A stretch of DNA of 42,391 bases from an uncultured Anaerolineaceae bacterium (GTDB taxonomy: Bacteria; Chloroflexota; Anaerolineae; Promineifilales; Promineifilaceae), in contig CALBTC010000094.1 in assembly GCA_937967805.1 (NCBI GenBank), positions 1-42,391 on the forward strand, given 5' to 3'. The notes beneath the pieces were generated by a model. That model ran no database searches. It was not told the DNA's origin and saw nothing but the letters and a program-made list of their open reading frames with translations. The position numbers and the translations under genes were made by a program. Position 1 is the stretch's first letter. Every line of letters begins with the position of its first letter. Below are positions 16,957-25,334 of the stretch, piece after piece.

Positions 16957-18387
16957 ATGTTAAACCAAAAACCTTTGAAATTGTTGTCCCTGTTGCTGGC
17001 GCTCATCTTAATGCTGGCTGCCTGTGGTGGCGGTGGTGAGGAACCAGACGCAGCCGAAACCGATACGGGTGATACGGCCGCTGACACCGAAGATACCGCA
17101 GCCGATGATGAGGCAATGGATGATGAGACCACGGACGATGCAGCTATGGAAGACCTCGTTGGTGGCGACAGCATCCTGGAACGTGCCGATGCTGGCGAAT
17201 TCTCCGGCACAACTGTAGAAATGTTTGGCGCCTTTGTTGATGAAGACGCACGTCGCTTTGAAGATTCCGTCGCTGCGTTTGAAGAACGCACGGGCATCGA
17301 CATTCAGTATGAAGGCTCCGGCGACTTTGAAACCCTGATTCAGGTTCGTGTTGAAGGTGGCGATCCCCCGGACATTGGCGGGCATCCCCAGCCAGGTCTT
17401 GTTGAAGGTCTGGTAGCTCAAGGCGCCGTCATTGACCCCAGCGAGTTCCTAGGCATGGACTTCCTGGAACGTCAATATGCGCAGGGCTGGATCGATGACT
17501 CTATGTTAGGTGGTCAAATCGCTGGTGTCTGGTATCGTGGCAACATCAAGAGCCTGGTCTGGTACCCTAAAGATGAATTTGAATTGGCCGGCTACGAGAT
17601 CCCCACGACCTGGGACGAACTCCTCGCCTTGAGCGATCAGATCGTTGCCGATGGCAGCGTGCCGTGGTGCATCGGTATCGAAAGCTCCGGCGCCACCGGC
17701 TGGCCGGCTACTGACTGGATTGAGGACATTATGCTGCGCACGCAGCCACCGGAAACCTACGATGCTTGGACCTCTGGCGAACTGCCGTTTGATTCCCCTG
17801 AAGTACGGAACGCCATCGAAACAATGGCTGAAATCTGGATGAATGAGGATTACGTCTTAGGTGGCACAATTGGTATCGTTACAACGCCTTTTGGCGATGC
17901 ACCAACGCCAATGTTTGACGAGCCGCCTAGCTGCTGGCTACATCGACAAGCGAGCTTCATTCCTGCTTTCTTCCCAGAAGGCGCCGTCATTGGCGAGAAT
18001 GTAGATTTCTTCTACTTCCCCATGATTGACGAAGCTTATGGTGAACCGGTGCTCACGGCTGGCGACATTGCTGTCATGTACAATGATCGGCCCGAAGTAC
18101 GGGCCGTCATGGCCTATCTGGCAACCGGCGAATCTATGAAGGGCTGGGTAGAAGCGGGTGGTTTCATATCTCCGCATCAAGATTCAAGCCTGGATTGGTA
18201 TCCTTCCGAAGTTGATCGTCGTTTTGCTGAGATTCTGTTAGGGGCTGAAGTTACCCGCTTTGATGGGTCTGACCTGATGCCGGCGGCCGTTGGTGCTGGT
18301 GCTTTCTGGACAGAGATCACCGACTGGGTAACGGGTAAATCGCTGGATGAAGCATTGCCGGCCATTGATGCTGCCTGGCCACGATAG
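16957..18387 (+). CDS. Sugar ABC transporter substrate-binding lipoprotein (alpha-glucoside type)
   Basis: A 476-residue family-1 extracellular solute-binding protein anchored as a lipoprotein: hydrophobic signal KLLSLLLALILMLAAC with lipidation Cys23. A very acidic spacer (about 28-68, rich in Asp, Glu, Ala, Thr) then lifts the binding domain off the membrane. The body (about 75-476) resembles AglE-like alpha-glucoside binders (VRVEGGDPPDIGGHPQPG; IPTTWDELLALSDQI). AGGAGG is 10 bases upstream of the ATG. Two permease genes follow after a hairpin. Likely ligands are disaccharides such as sucrose, trehalose or maltose, in keeping with the downstream enzymes; this is inference. Confidence 0.92.
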   Translation: MLNQKPLKLLSLLLALILMLAACGGGGEEPDAAETDTGDTAADTEDTAADDEAMDDETTDDAAMEDLVGGDSILERADAGEFSGTTVEMFGAFVDEDARRFEDSVAAFEERTGIDIQYEGSGDFETLIQVRVEGGDPPDIGGHPQPGLVEGLVAQGAVIDPSEFLGMDFLERQYAQGWIDDSMLGGQIAGVWYRGNIKSLVWYPKDEFELAGYEIPTTWDELLALSDQIVADGSVPWCIGIESSGATGWPATDWIEDIMLRTQPPETYDAWTSGELPFDSPEVRNAIETMAEIWMNEDYVLGGTIGIVTTPFGDAPTPMFDEPPSCWLHRQASFIPAFFPEGAVIGENVDFFYFPMIDEAYGEPVLTAGDIAVMYNDRPEVRAVMAYLATGESMKGWVEAGGFISPHQDSSLDWYPSEVDRRFAEILLGAEVTRFDGSDLMPAAVGAGAFWTEITDWVTGKSLDEALPAIDAAWPR

Positions 18388-18399
18388 TTTGTGATGTTA

Positions 18400-18447
18400 G
18401 CCCGTAAGGGCATAAAAAGTTAGGGTGGCCGGCTGGTCACCCTAACT
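18400..18447 (+). other. Intra-operon hairpins between binding-protein and permease genes
   Basis: A GCCC-GTAA-GGGC stem with a GNRA-type tetraloop (18400-18411) is followed by a 10-bp perfect stem AGTTAGGGTG/CACCCTAACT (18418-18427 and 18438-18447) with a 10-base loop. There is no U-tract. Such structures often protect the binding-protein mRNA and lower permease expression. Confidence 0.7.
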
Positions 18448-18498
18448 TCGATTTACATTCTCATTCACCAAGAAGCAATAAAGAGAGAAGGAGGAATA

Positions 18499-19620
18499 AT
18501 GGCAACATTTGAAGAGGTTAAGGAGCCTGGTGGCATAGTAAGCTGGCTAGGCACAAACGTCGCCCGATTATTATTGGCGTTGTCGATTCCGGTTGTAGCG
18601 TTCGTTGTCATGCGCGAAGGGTTTTTCTTTTTGCGAGACAGCGATGCAAACGGGTTGGTCATTGCGCTGGTGGCAATCGTCTGGGGTGTAGGGGGTGTTG
18701 CTCTCCTTTATGTCATTGCCAATTGGATGGTAGAGCAGCTACCCAGAAATGCGGCCCAACTGTTACGGCCGTATGTCTTTGTGGGTCCCGCTATGGCCAT
18801 ATTGTCCTGGTATTTGCTCGTTCCCACGTTTCGCACATTATGGATAAGCTTCCAGGTACAGGCCGCCGACAGAACAACCACGTTTGGCCTGGATAATTAC
18901 ATCTACGCCTTCACCGATCCCGCCATGATCGAATCTTTCCGTAACAATGCCATCTGGCTTGTGGTCGGAACAGGCTTCATTGTGATTTTTGGCCTGCTTG
19001 TGGCCATTTTGGCCGACCGCAGCCGGTTTGAAGTGATTGGCAAATCGCTCATTTTCTTGCCAATGGCCATTTCCTTTGTGGGCGCCGGCGTCATCTTCCG
19101 CTTTATTTATGATGCATCACGCGCACCGGGGCAATCACAAATTGGCCTGCTGAACGCGATTGTTGAAGGCTTTGGCGGAGAACGCATCGGCTGGCTGCTG
19201 CTTGAACCCTGGAACAACTTTATGCTTATTGGGGTGCTGGTCTTTTTGCAGACCGGCTTCGCCATGGTGCTGCTTTCTGCCGCGCTCAAGAGTGTACCAG
19301 AGGAGTTGCTTGAAGCTGGCCGCATTGACGGTGCAACAGAAGTGCAAATTTTCTTCCGCATCATTATCCCTTACATTCGCGGCACGATTGTTACCGTAAC
19401 CACTACCATAGTTATATTAACACTGAAGATATTCGATCTGATTTTTGTGATGACTCAGGGTAGAAACGGAACTGAAGTGATTGCGGACTTGATGTATAAG
19501 CAGATGTTTACCTTCCAGAACCAGCCACGGGGGGCAGCGTTGGCAATTCTGCTCGTTCTGCTAACCATTCCAGTCATGTATTACAATCTGAAACGATTTC
19601 GGGAAGAGGAGGCATTCTAA
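18499..19620 (+). CDS. Sugar ABC transporter permease, MalF/AglF-like
   Basis: A 373-residue inner-membrane permease with about eight hydrophobic segments, two of them (about 22-40 and 52-74) in an N-terminal extension before the core. The cytoplasmic EAA loop that docks the ATPase is clear: EELLEAGRIDGATEVQIFF, about 268-286. AGGAGG precedes the ATG. Its stop overlaps the start of the second permease by one base (TAATG). It contains the only ACGGCCGT copy (18765) in a 5-kb stretch. Confidence 0.94.
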   Translation: MATFEEVKEPGGIVSWLGTNVARLLLALSIPVVAFVVMREGFFFLRDSDANGLVIALVAIVWGVGGVALLYVIANWMVEQLPRNAAQLLRPYVFVGPAMAILSWYLLVPTFRTLWISFQVQAADRTTTFGLDNYIYAFTDPAMIESFRNNAIWLVVGTGFIVIFGLLVAILADRSRFEVIGKSLIFLPMAISFVGAGVIFRFIYDASRAPGQSQIGLLNAIVEGFGGERIGWLLLEPWNNFMLIGVLVFLQTGFAMVLLSAALKSVPEELLEAGRIDGATEVQIFFRIIIPYIRGTIVTVTTTIVILTLKIFDLIFVMTQGRNGTEVIADLMYKQMFTFQNQPRGAALAILLVLLTIPVMYYNLKRFREEEAF

Positions 19621-20534
19621 TGGTACAAAGTCAAAAGCAACAACGCCTGATCAGCTCAATACTTGTCAACGGATCACTCCTCATTCTGGTCATCATCTGG
19701 ACGCTGCCAACGCTGGGGCTGCTTGTCTCTTCGTTCCGTCCGGCAGATGATGTGCGCACAACCGGCTGGTGGACGGTCTTTTCCAGCGATGAACCGATTA
19801 CGGAACGATTCACATTGCAGAACTATCGACAGGTGTTAGCAGGCAAAGATATTGAAAACGCGGATGGCACTGTAATAGAGGCCAGTGGCGATAACTTGAG
19901 CCGAGCCTTCTTAAACAGCGTCGCAGTTGCTGTTCCGGCAACGGTGATCCCCATTCTCATTGCTGCCTTTGCTGCCTATGCCTTTGCCTGGATGAATTTC
20001 CCCGGCAGGAAGTTTATGTTTATCATCGTGGTAGGTTTACTGGTTGTGCCTCTGCAAACGGCGCTGATCCCCATTCTGCGTGACTATGTTGCCTTGGAGA
20101 TTGTCGGGACGTTTTTGGCAGTTTGGCTGGCGCATACCGGGTTTGGTCTGCCTCTGGCAACCTATCTTCTGTTTAACTACATTGCCGGCCTACCCCGCGA
20201 GATTATGGAATCTGCCTTTGTCGATGGCGCGTCACACTTTACAACGTTTGTGCGCCTGGTATTACCGCTTTCGGTACCGGCTTTGGCCTCTTTTGCCATC
20301 TTCCAGTTCTTGTGGGTATGGAACGACCTGCTGGTTGCCCTTGTTTTCATCGGCCTCAAACCTGACGTGGCCGTCTTGACGCAGCAGCTTCAAGAAATGG
20401 TCGGATCGCGTGGACAGGATTGGCATTTACTGACCGCCGGCGCCTTCATCACCATGATTTTGCCGCTTGTTGTGTTTTTCTCCCTGCAACGGTTCTTTGT
20501 CCGTGGTTTGCTGGCAGGTTCTGTGAAAGGGTAA
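19620..20534 (+). CDS. Sugar ABC transporter permease, MalG/AglG-like
   Basis: A 304-residue permease with six predicted membrane segments. The EAA loop is PREIMESAFVDGASHFTTF (about 191-208), with the usual FLWVWNDLLVALVFIG block after it. It is coupled to the first permease by TAATG and completes the membrane channel. No sugar-transport ATPase gene lies in the operon, so a shared MsmK/UgpC-type ATPase encoded elsewhere must energise it (inference from known practice in other bacteria). Confidence 0.94.
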   Translation: MVQSQKQQRLISSILVNGSLLILVIIWTLPTLGLLVSSFRPADDVRTTGWWTVFSSDEPITERFTLQNYRQVLAGKDIENADGTVIEASGDNLSRAFLNSVAVAVPATVIPILIAAFAAYAFAWMNFPGRKFMFIIVVGLLVVPLQTALIPILRDYVALEIVGTFLAVWLAHTGFGLPLATYLLFNYIAGLPREIMESAFVDGASHFTTFVRLVLPLSVPALASFAIFQFLWVWNDLLVALVFIGLKPDVAVLTQQLQEMVGSRGQDWHLLTAGAFITMILPLVVFFSLQRFFVRGLLAGSVKG

Positions 20535-20567
20535 TCCTTATTTTTACCGGTTTTAAGTTAACATCAT

Positions 20568-20600
20568 GAGCACGTTCCTTGATGAATAAGTGACGTGCTC
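20568..20600 (+). terminator. Possible weak terminator after the permease genes
   Basis: GAGCACGT (20568-20575) pairs with ACGTGCTC (20593-20600), with a 17-base loop, followed by TTTC. The long loop and short T-run make this a partial terminator at best; readthrough into treS is likely. Confidence 0.4.
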
Positions 20601-20649
20601 TTTCATTTCCCATTAGCTATTAGCATTAGAAGGATACGCAATTTCAGCC

Positions 20650-22278
20650 ATGAACGATCCCTACTGGTATAAAACGGCCGTCTTCTACGAGCTCTACATC
20701 CGCGCCTACCACGACAGCACCGGCGACGGCAACGGCGACTTTCGCGGCGCCATCCAACACCTCGACCACATTCAATCGCTCGGCGTGGACTGCATTTGGA
20801 TCATGCCCCACTACGCCTCTCCCCTCAAAGACGACGGCTACGATATCGCCGACTATTACCAGGTGCATCCCGACTACGGCACCCTGGACGACTTCCAGGC
20901 ATTTGTCGCCGCCGCCCACGAGCGCGGCCTGAAGGTGGTCACCGACCTGGTGACCAACCACACCTCCGACCAGCACCCCTGGTTCCAGGCTGCCCGGCAG
21001 GACAAAAACTCTCCCTACCGCGATTATTACGTTTGGAGCGATACCGGCGAAGAGTATGCCGATGCTCGCATCATCTTTCTGGACACGGAACCGTCCAACT
21101 GGACCTACGACGAAGTAGCCGGGCAATATTTTTGGCACCGCTTTTACAGCAGCCAGCCAGATTTGAACTACGACAATCCCCAGGTACATGAAGAGATGTT
21201 TAACGTCATCCGCCACTGGCTGGATATGGGTCTGGACGGCTTCCGCGTCGATGCCATCCCGTACCTGTACGAGCGCGAAGGCACCAACTGCGAAAATCTG
21301 CCCGAAACTCACGCCTTCCTGCAAAAGATGCGGCGCATGGTCGATGAGGAGTATCCGGGACGCGTGCTCATTGCTGAGGCCAACCAGTGGCCCGAAGATT
21401 TATTGCCCTACTTTGGCACAGAAGAAAATCCCGAATTCCAGATTTGCTTCCACTTCCCCATCATGCCCCGGCTGTACCAATCATTGAAGGCGGGCGACAA
21501 GACCCCCATTGAGGAGATTTGGGCGCGCACGCCAGACATCCCCAAAAACGCGCAATGGATGACTTTTTTGCGCAACCACGACGAGCTGACGCTGGAAATG
21601 GTGACGCCCGAAGTACGCCAATGGATGTGGGAGCAGTACGCACCGGAGCCACGCATGCGGCTCAATTTGGGCATCCGGCGGCGGCTGGCTCCGCTGCTGG
21701 ACGACAACAAAGCCAAATGGTTCCTGCTGCACGCCCTCTTTTTGTCGCTGCCGGGCACGCCCATCGTTTATTATGGCGATGAGATTGGCATGGGCGACAA
21801 CATCTGGCTGCCGGACCGGCACGGCTGTCGCACGCCGATGCAGTGGAACGCGGAAAAAAATGCTGGGTTCTCCCAGGCAGACAACACCTACCTGCCCGTT
21901 ATTAACGACGACGTTTTTGGCTACCAGCAGCGTAATGTTGCCGCCCAGGAGCAAGACCCTGCTTCCTATCTGGCGCTGATGCGTTTCCTGATCCAAACGC
22001 GAGGCAGCGCGCCGGCCCTGGGAGATGGGGAATTTGAGTTTGTGGGGACGGGGTCGGCTGGCACAGCCGCTACGGCCGTTCTCGCCTACACCCGCACCAC
22101 CGCCAACCAAATTGCCCTCTGCCTCTTCAACCTGAGCAACCAGCCGCAAACAGCCCAGCTTAAACTGCCCGCCACCTACACCGATTTACTTGCCGCAAGT
22201 CCGGCATTCAAGTATCAATTAGCTCCAGAAGGGCAAGCGGTAAAATTAGCACCATACGCGGCCCATTGGCTTGTCTAA
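20650..22278 (+). CDS. treS: Trehalose synthase (maltose alpha-D-glucosyltransferase), GH13_16
   Basis: A 542-residue GH13 enzyme that interconverts maltose and trehalose in the cytoplasm. The TreS fingerprint is strong: [25 protein letters not shown] at the N-terminus, [14 protein letters not shown] (99-112), nucleophile in [17 protein letters not shown] (Asp201), acid/base in [12 protein letters not shown] (Glu243) and [13 protein letters not shown] (Asp311). A short C-terminal beta domain covers about 455-542; no fused maltokinase domain is present. The Shine-Dalgarno site is poor (AAGGA lies 15 bases upstream), so translation may be modest. It sits between the transporter and amylosucrase, linking imported trehalose or maltose to alpha-glucan metabolism. 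Some alpha-glucosidases share these motifs, but the combination fits TreS best. Confidence 0.88.
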   Translation: MNDPYWYKTAVFYELYIRAYHDSTGDGNGDFRGAIQHLDHIQSLGVDCIWIMPHYASPLKDDGYDIADYYQVHPDYGTLDDFQAFVAAAHERGLKVVTDLVTNHTSDQHPWFQAARQDKNSPYRDYYVWSDTGEEYADARIIFLDTEPSNWTYDEVAGQYFWHRFYSSQPDLNYDNPQVHEEMFNVIRHWLDMGLDGFRVDAIPYLYEREGTNCENLPETHAFLQKMRRMVDEEYPGRVLIAEANQWPEDLLPYFGTEENPEFQICFHFPIMPRLYQSLKAGDKTPIEEIWARTPDIPKNAQWMTFLRNHDELTLEMVTPEVRQWMWEQYAPEPRMRLNLGIRRRLAPLLDDNKAKWFLLHALFLSLPGTPIVYYGDEIGMGDNIWLPDRHGCRTPMQWNAEKNAGFSQADNTYLPVINDDVFGYQQRNVAAQEQDPASYLALMRFLIQTRGSAPALGDGEFEFVGTGSAGTAATAVLAYTRTTANQIALCLFNLSNQPQTAQLKLPATYTDLLAASPAFKYQLAPEGQAVKLAPYAAHWLV

Positions 22279-22305
22279 AAACGCAGCCAAAAAAGTGTTT
22301 ATCAA

Positions 22306-22345
22306 CAGATTACGCAGATTTTATAGATTTTGTCTGCGTAATCTG
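22306..22345. repeat. Perfect 13-bp inverted repeat of CAGATTACG type
   Basis: CAGATTACGCAGA (22306-22318) is mirrored exactly at 22333-22345 across a 14-base AT-rich loop, in the gap between treS and the amylosucrase gene. A diverged relative with ACAGAT/ATCTGT arms lies after amylosucrase (about 24380-24410). It has the same architecture as the repeats near 3.5 and 4.8 kb. Confidence 0.8.
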
Positions 22346-22381
22346 CGAAATCTTTGATTAAAATCTGGCCCACGAGTTCCT

Positions 22382-24331
22382 ATGACCTCAACATCACTTC
22401 AGGAAAAAATTCAACAGCAGGTGGCCCAAGACCCCACCTTTGCCAAACTGTACAAGTACAAGCAGAACCAGTTTTTCCAGCGGCTGGACGTGTATTGGTA
22501 TGATTTGATACGGCCGTTAACCCACCTCTACAGCCATCTGGACAACTTTGAGCCGTGGCTGGCCGACACCATCACCCGCATTGGCCGTGCCTACGCCCAA
22601 CGTCCTCACGAACTGCAACTGCTCGACGAAAAGCGCCTACTCCAGCCCGACTGGTACCAAAAATCAACCATGCTCGGCTACGTCGCCTACACCAACCGCT
22701 TTGCCGGCGATCTCAACGGCGTGGCCGACAAAATCGAGTACCTCAATGAACTTGGCATCACCTACCTGCACCTGATGCCCCTGCTCCAGCCCCGCCCCGG
22801 CGCCAACGACGGCGGCTATGCCGTGATGGATTATCGCCAGGTGAATCCAAAGCTGGGCAGCATGAAAGATTTAGCCAACCTGGCCGGCCAACTGCGCCGC
22901 AGCGGCATCAGCCTGTGCATCGACCTGGTGTGCAACCACACCGCCAAAGAGCATGAATGGGCCCAAAAAGCCCGCGCCGGCGACGCCGATTATCAAAACT
23001 ACTACCTCATGTTCCCCGACCGCACCCTGCCCGACGCCTACGAAAAAACCTTGCGCGAAATCTTCCCGGACTTCAAGGCGGGCAACTTCACCTACTACGA
23101 CGATCTGGACAAATGGGTCTGGACCACTTTTAACGAGTACCAGTGGGATTTGAACTACCAAAATCCGGCCGTCTTCACCGAAATGCTGGAAATTATGCTT
23201 TACCTGGCCAACCAGGGCGTAGAGATTCTGCGGCTGGATGCTGTGGCCTTCATGTGGAAGCGCATGGGCACCGACTGCGAAAACCAGCCGGAAGCCCACC
23301 TGCTGCTGCAAGCGTTTCGCGCCCTCAGCCGGTTGGCCGCGCCCGGACTGCTGCTCAAGGCCGAGGCAATCGTCTCGCCGCCACAGCTCATTCCGTACCT
23401 GGGGCGCGGCGTGGCGGCCAACAAAGAGTGCCACCTGGCTTACCACAATGTGCTGATGGTAGTGCTGTGGAGCTGTTTAGCCGAACGTAAAGCGGTGCTG
23501 GCCACCAAGGCGCTGCAAAACATGCCGCTTATCCCCTCCGGCGCAAGCTGGGTGACGTACGTGCGCTGCCACGACGACATCGGCTGGGCTATCACCGAAG
23601 AGGATGCCGCCGAAGTGGGATTGAATGGCCATGAGCATCGCTCGTTCCTCAGCGATTTTTACACGGGGCGCTTCCCCGGCACGTTTGCTGCCGGCACCAC
23701 CTTTCAGTTTAATCCGCGCACCAATGACCGTCGGGTGAACGGTTCGCTGGCGTCATTGGCCGGATTGGAAACGGCCGTCGCCAACACCAACTGGTCTCAA
23801 GTCGAAATGGCCATCCGGCGCATTCTGCTGCTGCACAACCTCATCTTTGCTTACGGCGGCATCCCGCTCATCTATATGGGGGATGAGATCGGCCTGCTCA
23901 ACGACCACAGCTACCTGGAAGACCCCGACCTGGCCAACGACAGTCGCTGGATTCACCGGCCGTTTATGGATTGGGAAAAAGCGGCCGAACGACACGATCC
24001 GCAAACCATTACGGGGCGCCTTCATTCAGGTTTATGTCAACTCATTGCGGCGCGAAAACGGACCGAGGTGCTTCATGCGGAAACGACCGTTTACCCCATC
24101 TGGACCCACAACGACCACATCTTTGGCCTGCTGCGCGACAACCCGCGCGGGCGGCTGCTCGTTCTGGCCAACGTCACCGAAGCGCCCCAAACCGTCAGCC
24201 GCCACCGGCTGCACGAGCTGGGTTTTCGTGGCCTGCTGCATAATCGGCTGGATGAACAACCCATCAACATGTGGCACGATCTCACCCTGGAGCCATATCA
24301 GGTCGTCTGGCTCCAGCAAGCAGAACAATAG
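22382..24331 (+). CDS. Amylosucrase (GH13_4)
   Basis: A 649-residue enzyme that transfers glucose from sucrose to an alpha-glucan and releases fructose. Motifs in order: N-terminal helical domain (1-90); region I IDLVCNHTAKEHEWA (180-194); nucleophile in ILRLDAVAFMWKRMGT (Asp286); acid/base in LLKAEAIVSPP (Glu328); third acid in YVRCHDDIGWAI (Asp398). Asp286 and Glu328 fall at the same numbers as in the Neisseria polysaccharea enzyme. GGIPLIYMGDEIGLLND and a C-terminal beta domain complete the fold. It is followed by a fructokinase that can consume the fructose released, so sucrose is the most likely substrate; a sucrose hydrolase is the main alternative. Confidence 0.92.
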   Translation: MTSTSLQEKIQQQVAQDPTFAKLYKYKQNQFFQRLDVYWYDLIRPLTHLYSHLDNFEPWLADTITRIGRAYAQRPHELQLLDEKRLLQPDWYQKSTMLGYVAYTNRFAGDLNGVADKIEYLNELGITYLHLMPLLQPRPGANDGGYAVMDYRQVNPKLGSMKDLANLAGQLRRSGISLCIDLVCNHTAKEHEWAQKARAGDADYQNYYLMFPDRTLPDAYEKTLREIFPDFKAGNFTYYDDLDKWVWTTFNEYQWDLNYQNPAVFTEMLEIMLYLANQGVEILRLDAVAFMWKRMGTDCENQPEAHLLLQAFRALSRLAAPGLLLKAEAIVSPPQLIPYLGRGVAANKECHLAYHNVLMVVLWSCLAERKAVLATKALQNMPLIPSGASWVTYVRCHDDIGWAITEEDAAEVGLNGHEHRSFLSDFYTGRFPGTFAAGTTFQFNPRTNDRRVNGSLASLAGLETAVANTNWSQVEMAIRRILLLHNLIFAYGGIPLIYMGDEIGLLNDHSYLEDPDLANDSRWIHRPFMDWEKAAERHDPQTITGRLHSGLCQLIAARKRTEVLHAETTVYPIWTHNDHIFGLLRDNPRGRLLVLANVTEAPQTVSRHRLHELGFRGLLHNRLDEQPINMWHDLTLEPYQVVWLQQAEQ

Positions 24332-24434
24332 GCAATGGGACGCAGATAAACGCCGATTGAGACAGATTTTTTTTCTTCTCATCTGTGATCATCTGTGTAA
24401 ATCAGTGTCCTATTAGTATGAAGGAGACACAACC

Positions 24435-25334
24435 ATGACACTTTATGGCGGCATCGAAGCGGGCGGCACCAAGTTTGTTTGCGCCGTCGGCACCGGCCCC
24501 GATGACATCCAGGCCGAAGTGCGCTTTCCCACCACCCAGCCGGCCGAAACGATTCAAAAAGCCATCGATTTTTTCCAGGAGCAAATTGAGCAACGCGGCC
24601 CGCTGGCAGCTATCGGCATCGCCTCCTTTGGTCCGGTGGACCCTGATCCATCTTCACCGGCTTACGGCCACATCACCACCACGCCCAAACCCGGCTGGGC
24701 CAACGCCGACTTGGCCGGGCCGATCCAGCGCACCTTCAACGTGCCCATTGGCTTCGACACGGATGTGAACGGTGCGGCCCTGGGTGAATGGCACTGGGGA
24801 GCGGCACAAGGGCTCAATACATTTATTTACATAACGATTGGCACGGGCATTGGCGGCGGGGCGATGGTAAACGGCCGTCTCCTTCACGGCCTCATCCACC
24901 CCGAAATGGGCCACATCGTCCTGCCCCACGATTGGGAGAAAGACCCTTATGAAGGTAAATGCCCTTACCACGGTGACTGCTTTGAGGGCATGGCGGCCGG
25001 GCCGGCCATCGAAGAGCGCTGGGATGCCAAGGGGCAGAATTTACCAGAAGACCATCCGGCGTGGGAGTTGGAAGCTCATTACATTGCCCAGGCGCTGCGC
25101 AGCTTCATTTGCACCCTGTCGCCGCAGCGCATCATTTTGGGCGGCGGCGTGATGCAGCAGCCGCAGTTGTTCCCCCTGGTGCGCCAAAAAACGTTGGAAA
25201 CGCTCAACGGCTACGTGCAATCGCCTACTATCCTGGACAATATCGACACCTACATTGTACCGCCGGGGCTGGGCAACAAGGCGGGCGTGCTGGGTGCGTT
25301 TGCCCTGGGGATGCAGCAAGAGGATGGAACATGA
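24435..25334 (+). CDS. ROK-family fructokinase
   Basis: A 299-residue sugar kinase that would phosphorylate fructose to fructose-6-phosphate. The ATP phosphate loop is [15 protein letters not shown] (5-19). The catalytic Asp is in [12 protein letters not shown] (Asp110). The second phosphate motif is [10 protein letters not shown] (133-142). EMGH (157-160) leads into the zinc site, whose ligands probably include His160, Cys176, His179 and Cys182 in [12 protein letters not shown]. This zinc pattern is typical of ROK fructokinases (GmuE/YdhR type). AAGGAG lies near the ATG. Its stop overlaps the next start (ATGA). Placement after amylosucrase supports a role in using the fructose half of sucrose. 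Confidence 0.92.
   Translation: MTLYGGIEAGGTKFVCAVGTGPDDIQAEVRFPTTQPAETIQKAIDFFQEQIEQRGPLAAIGIASFGPVDPDPSSPAYGHITTTPKPGWANADLAGPIQRTFNVPIGFDTDVNGAALGEWHWGAAQGLNTFIYITIGTGIGGGAMVNGRLLHGLIHPEMGHIVLPHDWEKDPYEGKCPYHGDCFEGMAAGPAIEERWDAKGQNLPEDHPAWELEAHYIAQALRSFICTLSPQRIILGGGVMQQPQLFPLVRQKTLETLNGYVQSPTILDNIDTYIVPPGLGNKAGVLGAFALGMQQEDGT

Noticed and set aside
25061..25330. N-terminal extension of the MttB-like protein
   Set aside because: It lies wholly within the fructokinase gene in another frame; ATG 25331 overlaps the kinase stop with a ribosome site.
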